This document shows positions 12,985 through 26,619 of a stretch of 64,000 nt of DNA, piece after piece. Source of the stretch: Cavia porcellus. Lineage: Eukaryota > Chordata > Mammalia > Rodentia > Caviidae. A model generated the notes under the pieces. That model saw only the letters and a list, made by a program, of their open reading frames with translations. It was not told the DNA's origin and made no database searches. The translations under genes and the position numbers were made by a program. Numbering within the stretch: position 1 is the first letter of the stretch; the number at the start of each line of letters is the position of its first letter. Where the stretch lies: assembly GCF_034190915.1 (NCBI RefSeq), contig NW_026947485.1, forward strand, positions 129,205,337-129,269,336, read 5' to 3'.

Positions 12985-13440
12985 ACAGATAAACCCTTCC
13001 CCATCCCTCCCATCCCTGCCATCTTTCCCAGTCTCTAGCAACTACCATTGTACTCTGTGGTTCTACGAGATCAACTTCTTTGGTTCTCACATATGAGTAA
13101 GATCATGCAATAGTCTTTCTGGGCATGGCTTATTTTACTTGATAAAGATCTCCAGTTCCATCCATGTTGTCAGAAATTATAAGACTTTATTATTTTTAAT
13201 GGCTGAATAGTATTCGATTGTGCATATGTACTCAATTCATCAGCTGATGGACACTTACACTGTTTTCATTGTTTAGCTATTATGAATAGTGCTTCAGTGA
13301 ACATGGAGTAGAGATATCTCTCACACAATGATTTCATCTGGTTTGGACATACATGCAAGAGTAAGATTGTTGAATCACATGGAAGTTCTATTTTTAGTTT
13401 CTGAAGAACCTCTATACTGCTAGGAAAGGGCTTTCTTACA
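12985..13440 (-). mobile_element. L1 3' fragment, reverse orientation
   Basis: The plus strand reads as the complement of an L1 3' end: CACATATGAGTAAGATCATG, CCATCCATGTTGTCAG, TGGCTGAATAGTATTCGATTG, then TGATGGACACTTACACTG. These are landmarks of the ORF2 end and 3' UTR of older mammalian L1s. No open frame is left. Confidence 0.85.
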
Positions 13441-13815
13441 GTAGAATGATGACTAATACATAAAGAAAAAATTCTGAGTTAGAAAATCATCAATGGACAT
13501 TCACTATATTGGGTAAAATTTTTATAGTCTCTACTATCATTCCCAAAATTATTTATTTACAGAGAGAAAACTAATGGTGATTTTACACTTGCACCTGGAA
13601 CGTATCACCAACATTGGAACATACCAAAATCATGTGTCCTTGAAATCATGCTTCCATGGAGTAAAGAAGAGCACAAGTAAAATACTTCTGTCTGAAGCTA
13701 ACCAAAACCAAACCAAACAAGCAACAACAAAAAATATGGACAACTTCATACTGAAGAACATTTTATAAATGTCCTGTACTCCTTCAAAAAAGTCAAGGTT
13801 AAGAAAGAAAAAGAA

Positions 13816-13920
13816 GGGGCTGGGGATTTAGATCAGCAGCATAAGCGCCTGCCTTACAAGTGTGCAGTTGTGAGTTTGATCCACGGTACCAAAAAAAAGA
13901 AAGAAAAAAGAGAAAAAGAT
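13816..13920 (+). repeat. ID SINE
   Basis: tRNA-like ID core starting GGGGCTGGGGATTTAG, with GTGAGTTTGATCC (B box) and ending in GGTACC plus an A-rich tail. The ID core restricts the genome to rodents. Confidence 0.9.
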
Positions 13921-16734
13921 GAAGAATAGAGTCAGAATAAGGGGACATGATAACTAAGTGCAAAATGTGAAGCTGCAGATTTGATCCCAAACTTTAAGAA
14001 AATTAGCTTTTCAGAGTACCATATGACAATTAGCAAAATTTTAACATGGATATTTCTGATAATTATGTTGCAGATATGAAGAAATGTCATTCTCTTAAGA
14101 AACATATATAATGATAAAGTGACATTTTCAACTTTTATTCACATAATACAAAAAAATTAAGTAAGCAATCATTATACTAAAAATAATGTACAACGGTCAT
14201 GCAATTTTTCTGTAAGTTTGAAAGTACAGAAAACTCAAATTTATTGTAAAATTCTTCAAAGAATTCATATCCTAGTTTGGATGTTACTGACATTGTTGCA
14301 TTTTTTTCTACAACTTCAAATGACAAATAGGGTAGCAATAATTTGCTTTCATTCAAACATTTCGATTTCTTGAAATAGTATAAGACTATAACTACACTTG
14401 GGGTTAATGTCATTCTTTTTTTTTGTTTTTTGGGGTTTTTTTTTGGTCAAAATCAACACAATGGAATGAGTCCTATACTTCACTCTGTGTTCCAAAGTTT
14501 ATCCCCATCTTAAAATTCTCTTGATTTTACTCATTTTTTAGTCTCCAAATCTCAACTGAAATGCTATCTCCTATCTCAAGTTTCTATTGATTTTTCCAAT
14601 GAACTTTGTGCCTTTCTTGTGACATTTATGAGTACCTCAATTTTCATTTGGGATCCGAATTTACGCACCTTAAAAACAAGAGTTACATCCCACTTTACTA
14701 TACTATCATGCACACTGTAGATGCATAATACATAAACAACTAGTTAGCGCAAAAATTTCAATAGCAGTGCTTACAGACATGTGACACTCCACAGTTTAAA
14801 AAGAACTATAAAAATAACTTCTTAAAATTAAATTTTATACTGAAAATATATTTCTGTGATTTAAAAATAAAAATATATCACATTGAAAAGTCTTGCTCCC
14901 GTTCCTGTCTTCCTCTATTGCTTTCCCCTCACTCTCTCCCTAGAGGCAATCTTAAGTATGTTACCTGTGTTTCTTTGAGCCAATGGAATGGAATAAAAAT
15001 GTATTTCCCTCTTTAAAAAGACAGTATTATAGATACATATAAACATGCAGGTAAAGACTTCTTCAGCCAAAGAGGACAGTCAGTAACGCAAGACATCTAT
15101 AGCTATTAGGGATCTATTAAAAATATGTAAGCAGACTTCTCCACACTGACCAAGCCCAGGAAAGGAGGGTGATAAAGGACACTGATGCCCTGACACCCAA
15201 AAAAGACAGTACACTAAACACACTGTATTGATAATTATACTTACTATCTCCTCTTTCTTACAGCACACTAATTAATTCTTTACCACCTAAAAATTTACCA
15301 TGGTAACCTACGCTCTGAGTAATACTTTCTTGCTTCTTTTATTCACTAGCCATATCACTGAGTTATGTGTGGAACTATCATGGTTTAATCAATCATCTTT
15401 AAAATATTTAACTAGTCAAAATATTCACTAAGGAAAACATGTAATATTAAGCATTATTTATTGAAACCCACTAAAATTAAATATATAAAAATATTATTAG
15501 GGGACTTAAAACCATCTAAATTAAAAATCCTGCCATAAGCTATCTAACCACCTAAAAAGAAACATGTTTTTCCTTCACGTCCTATTTAACCACCACTTCA
15601 CTCCATGCAACTTCCTTCTAGAGAAGACTTAGAAAGGGAGGGTATAAGAGAGGGGAAGAAGAAGTGAAGGAAAGCAGGGATGGAGGGAAACAGGAAGAAA
15701 AAAACACAAATTACCTCAATAACTAAGGTTTAATATTCAATAATGTCTGCTTAGCTAATTCTCAAAGAGATCCTCTAGCACCTTTACAGTAATGAGACTA
15801 TGGTATGAATGGCACTGAATTGTCTAACTAGAACTAAAGCACATTTATTCTGCACGCATTTTCTTTAAAGTCAGAGCAACATCTTAAATTTCACTAAAAT
15901 TATCTCTAGTTCATCCACAATTCTTCCCTTTTTAGACACTGAATTCAGTGGCTGCATTTTAAAACTTAAAAAAAATCATTTGAACTAACTAATTTTTCCT
16001 TACATCTTTGAAATAAAATCATTCCTCCAGCTTTCCATTAGCATTCTCCAAGGTGTTACTATATATCCCAGCAGTCCTTCATTCAGAGCAGCGTTAGGTA
16101 AGGTGTAGTCATATTTTCATTTTAGCTGCTCAAAAGAAGAGCCCTTACTCAATCTACCAGCCTTTCTTCCCAATAACCAAATTTAGAAACAATTCCCTAG
16201 AACCCTAGATTTAATACATTTCCAATTAACACTAACATATCCTACTGATCTCATTGATACCTTAAATGTAAAAGTATCTGAGGCACTCAATCTGTTTAAA
16301 TAGAATCCATTTGTATGTGGTCGAGGTATTCCTCCTCCATTACTGTACTTCTCCACTCCATAAAGGGCATTTCCATCCACCTAGCGATTCATCCAGAAGC
16401 CTAAGTACACAAACTCTTCAACATTCATATTCCCCTTACATGCAACCATAAAATGGCTCCAACTAATAAAATTGTCCCTCCATTTCTATGCAGTGTTGGT
16501 TTCAAAACATCACATGGATAAAGTCTGAAAGATGCTCAGATACTTTATATAAAATTTGCAGGTATCCTGCTATATGCTTCAAATCCACTTTTCATTATTT
16601 ACACACTGAAAATCTTATGGAACTGGATGCTATACTGCAAGTTTTGGGCAATGAAGGCAGAGAACATCTGTGTGTATGTCGAATGCAAGCACACTTTTTG
16701 AATATTTTGATCTGAAGTTAGCTGGATCTGTGGA
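13921..16734. other. Intronic sequence without recognised elements
   Basis: AT-rich, with a T/G homopolymer patch near 14415-14445 and a purine-rich stretch at about 15628-15710. No exon-like segment with splice sites was recognised. Confidence 0.4.
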
Positions 16735-16990
16735 GGCAGAACTCACAGATACGAAGGGTAAGATCCTTCTGTGTTGTAGCATCCCCTTTCCTTAATTTCC
16801 AGCCACTGTGAAGTGAGCAGTTTTGCTGTCACAAACTCCCTACCACCATGTCCTGCCTTACCCCAGGGCCAGACACAATGGTGCCAATCAATTATGGACT
16901 GAAATCACCTGCAACCATGAGCCAAAATAAATCTTCCCCCTCCGTAAATTGGTTATCACAAGTACTTTGTCAGTGACAGAAAGCTGCCAG
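16735..16990 (+). mobile_element. MaLR-type LTR fragment
   Basis: 3' half of an LTR: CACCATGTCCTGCCTTACC, ATTATGGACTGAAATCACC, AACCATGAGCCAAAATAAA (AATAAA signal), then GTACTTTGTCAGTGACAGAA. Confidence 0.7.
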
Positions 16991-18289
16991 ACACATATGC
17001 AATAGAGAGCAATAGAGGTCAAGATAAAATATTATTATTATAAGGTTAAATGATAATCTTTATCGGTCAGATTTTCCAATTCAAAAAATGAAACTAAAAT
17101 TTTAATTAAGATTCAGAGGTACAAATCTTTTTCCAAAGTATGAGTTAAAAAATAAATTACTGATTTGCAGTGCAATTAAAAATATTATAAAAATAGACTG
17201 AATTCCAGAAAATTTATGAAAGGGAAAAAATGTATTTCTAAAACTCATATAAAAATACCAAACCACTTTGCCAGTGATCTTCATGCAATTTTATAAAGTA
17301 ATCTGCAAATGCGATATATCACTTTATGGAATACATGTTAAGGAGATCATTTCACAATAAAGAAAAGGACTTAATAAAATAAAAATGCATAGCATACCAA
17401 TAATTTAATACCTCAATACTTTGGCTCAAAATATTTAGTTTGGCAAACAAACTAAAAAGTTTCACCTTGAATAATATGTAACATCATTGATCTCTGAAAG
17501 CTGTTTTACTCCATAACATATTTTGTTTTGGAATGTCTCACCAGTTGGTACCATTTGCCCAGAAAGACAGCTGTTTTTTAAAGTTTTTCTAACTCAGCAT
17601 GTTTCCAACAGTCAGTTCTAACCGTATGCAATCCCACAGTGACAGAATACTTTAAGAGAAATGGCTCATTAATTTGAATCAATGAAGTCCACTATCTTCA
17701 GTAAATTCAAATTAAACCCACAGATTTGCTAGCTCATAACAGAATTCCCCCACACATGTTTGTTGTTGTTCTTTTGCATGATAGACTCAAAGTAAAATAA
17801 TCATATCATCTACTATCAAATCTTTGGATTAAACCAATAAATGCACAGATACCCAAAAATTAATTGAAGTAGATCCTAAAAAATTATGTGTTACTGAGCT
17901 ATGTTCATAAAGGACGAACGTCCAGATGAAGAATTTTTTTTTAATGGAAATAAATGGCTTACTTTGCCTAGACTAATTTGACAATAAAGATCAAAATCAA
18001 AATGTACAATGAGTTCCAGTAATAATTCTTAGAAAGTGACCATGCAGATTTATAAGACTCAGATGAGATTGTAAAAAGTTTCAAAAATGGAAAGTCCATT
18101 TTTCAATGTAAGGAGTTTATTGCCAATAAAAGTAAATTATCTTTATAAATTATTTGAAAAGGAGTGTAACAAAATAAGGATGGGCTATCTGAAGCAGATG
18201 CAATATATACTGTAATATATATATCAAATTATATATATACATATATTGCTCCCTCTATATAAGATACACACACACATATACTACCAAAT
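16991..18289. other. Intronic sequence without recognised elements
   Basis: AT-rich, with a TA/CA-rich patch around 18205-18280. Nothing else could be named. Confidence 0.4.
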
Positions 18290-18890
18290 TATGGCAATTA
18301 GTGAAATTGGAATTGTACACTGGTGGTAAGGGAAAACTGCTGTTATGGCCACTATGGAAAACAATATTGTGACATTTCAAAAACCTAAAAGTATAATTGT
18401 TGTATCAGGCAGCAATTTCATATAAACAAACTGCAGTGAAAAATCCCCAAAAGATACTTCTACTCCCATATTCATTGCAGGATTACTTACAATAGCCAAG
18501 ATATAGAAATAATTTATCTATTATTGAATTAGTGGATCAATAAATTATGGTATATTATTATGGAATATTATTTAGTCTTTAAAAAGAAAGAAATCCTACC
18601 ATAAATGACACATGCATAAATCTGGAAGACATAAGGTTAACTGAAATAAGCCAATCACAAAAGAACAAATATCATATCATATGATTCCACCTACTAAGTC
18701 ACCTAGAACTTAACTCACAGAAATAGAATGCTAGAATACCGGGGGAGAGAGATGTGGATACCTCCAATTCAACAAATATACAGTTTCAGTTAGATAAATA
18801 TATTCTAGAGATTACCAGACATCTTGCTTATACATATGAAATATGTCTTACATTAAATGCTCTTACCAAACAGCAATAACAACAACATAT
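18290..18890 (+). mobile_element. L1 3' fragment, forward orientation
   Basis: The sense-strand L1 3' landmarks are all decayed: AATATTATTTAGTCTTTAAAAAG, TAAATCTGGAAGACATAAGG and ACTGAAATAAGCCAATCAC, followed by ATATGATTCCACC. No open ORF2 remains. Confidence 0.8.
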
Positions 18891-18894
18891 AAAC

Positions 18895-19420
18895 CATTAT
18901 GGAGATAGAGGCTGCTCAAAAAACTAAAAATGGAAGTAAGACCTGACCCACTTATATCTCTTGTGAGTATATCCCTGAGAGAATTAAAGATACCATACTA
19001 TAGTAATACATGTATGTCCATGTTTATGATGGTGCAACACACAATAGCTAAGCTCTGAAACGCCTACGTGCCTGTCAACAGATGAATGGATAAAGAAAAT
19101 GTGGTATATGTACAAAACAGAATATTATTCAATTATAAAAAGTAATTAAATCATATTATTTGCAGATAAATGGAACTTAAGAGCATCATGATAAGTGAAA
19201 TAAGCCAAACTCAGAAGTTTAAAAATCACATGTTCTTCCACATATGATAAACCTAAAATGTAAATAAATATGCAAATAAAATAAAGGAGAAAGAGTAGAA
19301 AAATAGAAGATAAGACACTTAGAGATGAAGAAGGGGTTGGGAAAAAGGAAAAGGAGAGTACAAGTGTTGAAATGATCAAGATATGTGCACTTACCAATTC
19401 ACTAACATGAATGTGAGTAT
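18895..19420 (+). mobile_element. Second L1 3' fragment, forward orientation
   Basis: A separate copy of the same region: CCTGTCAACAGATGAATGG, TAAAGAAAATGTGGTATATG, TGATAAGTGAAATAAGCC, then a purine-rich 3' UTR (19280-19370). Because the same ORF2-end landmarks recur 500 bases after the first copy, these are two insertions. Confidence 0.8.
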
Positions 19421-20683
19421 TCTATATTATAAACAGGCACTTAATAAAAAAAACCATCTAAATTCATAAATAAAATTTCTTACCCCTATCACAAATTATC
19501 ACAAATAAAAAAATTCTTGAACTAAAAAGACTTCTGGGAGAAACACCCTATTGGGTGTGTAGTGATTTGGGAACAAAGACACCGAGGCTACAGCCTCTAC
19601 TTCACCCTTTCAAACACATTTCCTGAAGTAGAAGCAGAGCTTGAAGATAATCAAATACATGAAGACTCTCTTGTCAACTGCAGGAACAGTTTTTATTTGT
19701 CAAAAATGCCAGCCCACATAATTTTTGAATTATTCAGAATCAATCACTAGTGAGGAAAGATATTAAAATTCTAATAATATTTATAATTTATAAGCTTAAA
19801 TCTATTAGAATTACATACATACACACAGGTACCTACACAGACACACATAGATAGACACTCTTTCATGTACTGCATAAGTATTAAATACGTTTTTGTCCTT
19901 ACAAAAATCAAGTATTTTTCTACAGATATGTACGGGTTTTGAAAATTATAGAGTAATTAATTTGACTACCTTAATGAAATCATTAGAAGAATGAACAAGG
20001 CTCTTTAAAACTTAGGCATAGGGTACTGCTGCTGACTCAATTTTGGTATGAATATAGGGAGCTAGAATGTTCACCCAGTTCAAAGACTTGTAAGATTATT
20101 CAGCATACTAAAGTTTACCAAATAAACCCTCAATAATTTATAAACTCAAGTCAAGATCTTTACATTAACCCTTACAATATCTCAACCATCATCTTGCATT
20201 CAGGCATCTACTTGAATGCTTTTCTAACAAACTGACTTTAAAAAGCAATACTATTATAAGTCCCTAAAAAGAAACTGCTTTCCTAAATTGGTATGCTCTT
20301 GTTTCACTAATATTTACATTCAAACAAATGATGTCTTGAAAATGTTCATCAATCATAAAAACATAAATTTGTGATTACCAAGAAGCAATTATGATTTATG
20401 AGAGATTTAGTAATGTCCTGTTTGAAGGCAAAACAAAAATAATTCTTAACCCTCTATATAAAGCATTTTATTCTGAGTACAGTGATGAATGTAGTATTAT
20501 GCTATATGAAGCTTAGTTCTTCCTGTCTACCAAGGAGTTGGTTCAATTGACAAGTATTTGTTATGAAACTGGTACATACCTGCCATAGATCCAGGTACTG
20601 GCAATATGGAGTGGGGGAAGAAAGGTTAGGGCACGCTTCTGCTCACAGAAGTCAATTAGAAGTAAAGAAATACATAAGAGTGT
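19421..20683. other. Intronic sequence, with a weak L2-like patch
   Basis: Mostly unassigned AT-rich sequence. Around 20535-20620 the text AAGTATTTGTTATGAAACTG ... CCAGGTACTGGCAATATGG resembles a decayed ancient LINE (L2-type) motif. Confidence 0.3.
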
Positions 20684-21049
20684 TGTTACAGTTTGTGTTT
20701 AAATGCCCCCCTAAATGTCTCATGAAGTCATAGAGGCAGCTGAGTCTAATGTTTGTGATTGGTTTGGTGTCTAGCACTGGGATTGATGGGGTGAGTGCTG
20801 CACCCAACCAGGAATGTGTGGCCCACATATAATATAAGGGAGAGGAGGCGTGATTTTTATTTTTTTTTCCCTTTTCACTCTTGTCACTTGAAGCCACCAT
20901 GAACAGCCTGCCCTTAGCCGTGCCACTGTGCCTTAGAAGCAGCTGAGTATAGGCTGAAATATCCAAAAACTGTAAGCTGAATAAACCTCTTCTTCCCTGA
21001 TTTTGGGAGCCAAGTATTTTGTCTCAGCAATGAGGAAAAAAGGTAGCCA
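20684..21049 (+). mobile_element. MaLR LTR, forward orientation
   Basis: Begins TGTTACAGTTTGTGTTTAAATG and ends near GTCTCAGCAATGAGG...AGCCA (TG...CA). It has the usual CTGTAAGCTGAATAAACC polyadenylation region. By eye it is the same family as the reverse LTR at 22073-22450, sharing TGTTTGTGATTGG, GTCTAGCACTGG, GAGTGCTGCA and ATATAAGGGAG. Confidence 0.8.
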
Positions 21050-22072
21050 AGAAAGAGTTTGATGCCAGTGAAATGAGGTCTGTGCTGTAACTATACCTGA
21101 TCATGTGGTACAAGAGCCTTTGGAAATGGCTTATGGGAAGAGTTTAGAAAGGTTCAGAGATGTCACCTGAAAGCTTAAAGCGGGAACACCTTAGGCTGTT
21201 CTGTATGGGTGATTCTAGTTAGAGTTCAGAAGACCAGAAAACTGGTAAAGACCAGAAAACTGGTAAAGAGCATGGGAGACTTCTGCTGGGAAGAAGGACT
21301 GAAATGGTTGGACTCCAGATAATGTGTGCTATGGCTTGGCAAAACAGTTTGTCTGCATTTTGCTCATGTCCAGAGACTTTTCCTGAGACTGAGATTAAGG
21401 ACAGTGGACTAACTGATCTGGCAAAAAAAACTTCAAGGCAGTCAAATGTTGAGGCAGTGGCATAGCTACTGTTGGGGGCTTTTAGCCAGATTTTCGTGGT
21501 GAATCAAGAACAAAGAGCCCAGCATGATGGTTTAAAATGCTGATAATTTGTCCAGGAAAAAAGTTCTAGTGAAGCTGTGGCCTGTAAAGATAGAACTGAT
21601 ATCTCCATTGCTTAGAAGGAACAAAAATAGAAGAGATGGCTTGAAGGCATCACAAGAAGCCCTAGACCTCCACTCTCCAACAAAGACTTTGAGCACCATA
21701 TTCTAGAATGGCAGCAGAGGTACGTCTCTGTTCCAGAATGGCAGTGGTATAGAGAATTTCCTCCTCAGAATCAGGTTCAGAGTGCTCAGTGAACCAGGCA
21801 CTCGACCTCTACAGCCAAAAAAGAGGAAAGCCTGGTTACTGCTCCAACTGGCAGCAGACCTTGGCATAATTTACATACTGGTGGTTTTAGGCACACACAG
21901 AATGCAAGAGTTCTGAGGTCAAAAGGCTTCCACTCCAACTTCAGAAGGTCTAGGATGCCAAGCAGCGTGCCCCTGAAAGGGAAGTGTTTGAAGCTATGTG
22001 AAACCAAAGGTAAAACCTTCTGGGGAAAACCCAGAAGTTTTGAAAAACCAGGAGTATGGACAGAGTTAATTT
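21050..22072 (+). mobile_element. MaLR internal region, decayed
   Basis: Sequence directly following the forward LTR, with text typical of the non-coding interior of MaLR elements: TTTGGAAATGGCTTATGGG, GATGTCACCTGAAAGC and TTAGGCTGTTCTG. No open retroviral frames; MaLR interiors are normally non-coding. It holds a small 18-bp direct repeat at 21231-21266. Confidence 0.6.
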
Positions 22073-22450
22073 TGTCTTGGTTACTTTTTTCTCTTTGCTA
22101 AGACAAAGTACCCAACACCCAAAGTTAAAGAAGAAAAGGTTTATTTAGCTCATTGGTCTTGGAGGTTTCAGTCCATACTTAGTTCTAAGGCATGGTGGGA
22201 TGGCTAAAGGGCAACTGTTTACAACTGCCACAAGCAAAAAGACCAAAAAGGGCAAAAGAAGAAAGCATGCCTCCTTCCCTCCCTTATATTGCATGCAGCT
22301 CCCTGCTCCTTGGCAGCTGCAGCACTCATACCTCCATTACCAGTGCTAGACAATGAGCCAATCACAAACACTAGACTAGGCCACCTTTGAAAGGCCCGTG
22401 CCCAATGACTGCATGAAGCTTTAGGGGACATTGAAATACACACCATAACA
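22073..22450 (-). mobile_element. MaLR LTR, reverse orientation
   Basis: On the minus strand it starts TGTTATGGTGTGTATTTC and ends AACCAAGACA (TG...CA), with GAGCTAAATAAACCTTTTC in the polyadenylation region. It abuts the internal region of the forward MaLR element but faces the other way. No matching 5-bp flanks were found. Confidence 0.82.
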
Positions 22451-24879
22451 ATAGCCCTTTATTTCACAAACTACATAATCCTTGACTGAAGCTTCCACCA
22501 CTAATTTTTGAATGCCTGATAAATCTACCAGCTGCTTTTACTTCCCAGTTGTCAATATGCTCTATTTTTCTTTAATATTTCTACCAAGTCACCTTCACTA
22601 AAAACATGCTGTTGACCCATTTGTTGTGAGGCTCCAAAGGATGTCCAGTTCGTACACATTATTTCATCTGCCCACTGACTGCTCCTCATCTGATCTAACA
22701 CTAGCTCAGCAGAAAGACAACTGTCCTAGGACCCACGTGTATAGAGTACAGACAAAAGCATCTTTCCCAAGCAGCCCAGGATACCTTCAATTAGTTATTC
22801 TATATTCAGTATGATATTTCTGGCCCCTCAACAAATAGTGTATATATAGTATTTTCACACAAAAAAGTAAATATTTCTTAGTAATCAAAATTTACATTTA
22901 ATCTTAGGATTTTGAAACTTAATACATGCCTGCAAAAGTTTTTACAACCTGGTCTTCCCTTCTGCAAGATACATCATCTCAAGCTTTTGTAAAAAGTTAC
23001 TCTTATAAAAATGAGTTTAAATCCCCAAGATTAAGAATCTCCTGTAATCACTTACCCTCTTCCTCAAATAACTCCATCTGTAAAAATAGGTCAGAAACAA
23101 CTTTCTGTATTGCAAAACACATCAAAATCAACTTATAGTCAGTGACTTATACTAATTTTTAAGATATTTTGTCCAACTTTAAATACTGTTACATTGATCC
23201 TCAAATACTCTGTGAATAAACTAACTTCCAAAGTTCTGTCTAAATGCCATAGACACTGCACAGTAATCAGAATCCCACTCTTCTGATCAAAAAGTTCACA
23301 AATGTCCAAAGAGAAATTCTAAACAGAGTGTCTGTACACACATACCCACACCTATATACATACAAACATAAGTATGTATGAATTCATGTGTGCATCCCCA
23401 GAGGAAAAAGAGGTTCAAGCAACAATTTGTGCAGTATCTGCTGTAAGAATCAGAAAGAAAACTGACAAAGTCATGAAGAGGAATAAAGAGCATAATGAGA
23501 AGGCCCATCTGCCTATGACATAATAGCCAATAGAATTTTTCCCTGTTTTTTAACAAAGTGTTTTGAAAACCTACAGAGTATAGAGATGGGCTGTGGGGGA
23601 GAGGGTACAGGGTGCCAGTTAGTATGTACTTTGGAAGGCAAACATTATCCTTTATTGTAATAATAGAATGTAACCCAATTTTTACCTCCATTATTTTTGA
23701 AATCCTAATCAGCTATTAGGAATGAAAGGATGCATAAATTTAGAATATACTTATTCTTTTTCTGGCTCATGCAAGATCTATTTGTAAAATATTTGTATGT
23801 AAAAACAAGTTATATATTCTGAAAACTACATTTTATGCAAAATACTCTGCATTAACTATCTACCTGAATAAAGATTTTTCTCAGTGCACAAAAAGATAAT
23901 AAAGATTTAGTACAAAAGGACATTGGCTCAGAACAACATACCAGATGAACATAAAAGGTTAATTTTAATAATCAAATTCATAATTCATCTAATCTAGGAA
24001 ATGCCAAGAATAGTTTAAAGAGATATTCCATTTAACATGAACTAATGCACCAACTGTCAGTAAGAGTGAAGATAACTAAATGATTCTGAAATACAATATG
24101 CTTGTGTTTAATGACATCAATAGACATGTAGGAAATTTACAATAGATTATTTGCCCAGCTACTGTGATTCTTGTAAAACCACTTCTAGGCTATGAATCTC
24201 TTTCTACTTTTAGAATTGACCATGTTCCAAGAAAAGAAAAACAAATAGCATAAAACATATTATTCTTTTCTTAGACAGGTACATTTCAGTACAAATACAA
24301 TTTTAAGAATGTTATGTTTTTGTTTCTGGCACAGAAAAACATCTCTAAGCATTATTCATATTATTTCTCTCCCCTAAAGTTAACATACTTTAATGCCATA
24401 TGGGTACAAATTTACTTCTGTTCATTTAAACTTGTAATTAAACTTTATAACATAGAAAACCGCTAAAGTAAAATAATCTCATTCCACTGAAAGGCATTTT
24501 TTTTTTCTAAAATAACATGGGTGATGTGCCAAATGGCTGGGGTGGTAGCTCATTATACCTTCAGAGAGAATCCAAGTTTGAGGCTTATCGCAGGCTCTCA
24601 ACACAGCAGCAAAATCTTGGAGGATTCTCAAGGGTTAGGAAGGGCAGATCAAATGTCTGTACTGAGTGAATGTGTTCCAAGGAATATTTGTGTTTAGTAA
24701 TCTAATGAGCAAAGTAATATTAATCTATTAATCAATGAATGTTATAATAATTTTATTAAATGAGTCCTTATAGTTAAAATATTCAAACTATTATATAGAA
24801 AGAAACCCTATATTGCACAGGAAATATTCCTTTTTAAAAATTCTTCTGTTTCCTGGTTTGTTTTTTTTTAAGAATAGGT
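22451..24879. other. Intronic sequence without recognised elements
   Basis: AT-rich. A 131-codon reverse frame at 23296-23691 has no recognisable protein content. The text at 24530-24610 (GGCTGGGGTGGTAGCTC) only faintly recalls a SINE. Confidence 0.4.
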
Positions 24880-26245
24880 TGGGTTTACAAGAAAATTGAG
24901 AGCAGGTTACAGAGATTTTCCATATACCTCCTGCCAGTATATGAGTAGTTTCTTTCATTTTCAGCATCTCTCACTAGACAGTACATTGGTTATAACTGAT
25001 AAACCTACAATGAAATGTTATAATCCCCAAAGCCCATTGCTCCCCCTGGGTTCACTCTTGACGATTTATATTTTGAGTTTACAAAAATGAATAACCCGTG
25101 TACTCACCACTACAGTACAGATAGAGCATTTTCACTCCTCACAAATCTGTGCTCTACCTATTCTTCTCTCTTCACCCCATCACTTGGCAAACAGTAATGT
25201 AAGTCTCATGATAGTTTTGCCTTTTCCAAAATAGCTGGAATTACACCAGCTTCCTCCAGATTAGCTTCATTTACTTGCTAATATACATTTAAGAGACTTC
25301 TGGTCTTTTTAAATCTCGATAAATCATTTCTTTTTAGCACTAAATAGTGTTTCATTGTTTAGAAAGATTGTAGCTTATTCATTTGCCTACTCAAAGACAT
25401 CTTGGATAAATCAGTTATAAATATCCTTAAAAAGGTTTCCATGTGGACAGTTCTGAACTCCTCTGGCTGAATACTGAAGAGAATAACTGCAGGGTTGTAT
25501 GGCAAGAGTATGATTAGTTTTATAAGAAAGACCAAACTACCTTCAAATGTGACTAACCCATTTTCACCACCACAGCAATGAAGCAGAGCTCCTACAGTTC
25601 CACATTCTGACAAGCATTTGGTGTCAGTGTTTCAGATCTTGGCCATTCTAATAGATATGTAGTGGTATTCCATTGTTGTTTTAATTTGCATTTCCCTGAT
25701 GACATGAAATAAGAGCATCTTTTCATATGCTTATTTGCCATCTGTAAAATTGTCTTTAGTGAAGTATCTGTTAAGGTCTCTGGCTCATTTTTAAAATGAG
25801 TTGTTACTGTTGAGTTTTTAGAGGGTTTTTTAAAATATATATTTTGGATAACAATTCTTCATCAGATACGTCTTTTGCAAATATTTTTTTCCAGTCTGTA
25901 ACTACTCTTCTCATTCCTTTCACATTATTTTTCAGAGGCAGAAGACTTTAATTTTAATATAATCCAACCTGTCTGTTCTTTCACGTGTCATGTAGTAGTA
26001 TATCTCCAGAGTTATCATCACATTCAAGATCATCTAAATTTTCTTTTATGTTATCTTCTAAGAGTTTTATAACTTTTGTGCTTAACACTTAAGTCTAGGA
26101 TCCACTTTGAGTTAGATTTTCAGAAATGATTATAGTCTATACTAGATCCACTTCTTTGTGGTATGCCGATGTTCAGTTATCCCATCAAAATGTACTGAAA
26201 AGACGATCTTTGCCCCATTGTATTGCGATTGCTGCTTTAACCCTT
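24880..26245 (-). mobile_element. Old L1 3' UTR / ORF2 fragment, reverse orientation
   Basis: Antisense landmarks of older mammalian L1 3' UTRs are present in order: CAAGAAAATTGAGAGCAGG, CTTTTCCAAAATAGCTGG, TTGCATTTCCCTGATGAC, TTCATCAGATACGTC and GGATCCACTTTGAGTTAG. No open frame. Confidence 0.82.
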
Positions 26246-26619
26246 TATTTTCTCTGTAAAGCATACCACTGCCTTGTGGTTAAGAATACTAACCAACACC
26301 TCAACTCTATAGGGTTAAGAACCACCGTGAGCAGCAAAATCAACAAAAAAGAGCACATTAAGTGACAATGTGTCATAAGATTATGATTATTTAAATTGTG
26401 TCCAAAAAGAACACATCTTTACAATAAAAGGGATAAACAAGAAGACAAGGTATCATTTCATTAAACTCATAGAGCAAACAATTCACAATCACTTAAACTT
26501 CTACCACTCTGTACCTCTCTGTAAACAACTGCAAAAGCACCATGTTGATTTGGGAGTCACGTAGTAAGTTTACTGAGCAGGTAAATTTGTGATACACTGA
26601 GCATCTACTGTATTTGCAA

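Noticed and set aside
21231..21266. 18-bp direct repeat (AGACCAGAAAACTGGTAA twice).
   Set aside because: A minor slippage duplication within a decayed MaLR interior.
20652..22446. Several frames of 70-104 codons within the MaLR LTRs and internal region.
   Set aside because: They lie in MaLR sequence, which is non-coding, and do not resemble retroviral proteins.
23296..23691. 131-codon reverse frame.
   Set aside because: No recognisable domain, no repeat or splice context, and of a length expected by chance in 64 kb.
24525..24610. Text GGCTGGGGTGGTAGCTC that might start an ID SINE.
   Set aside because: The rest of the ID core, the B box and the tail do not follow.
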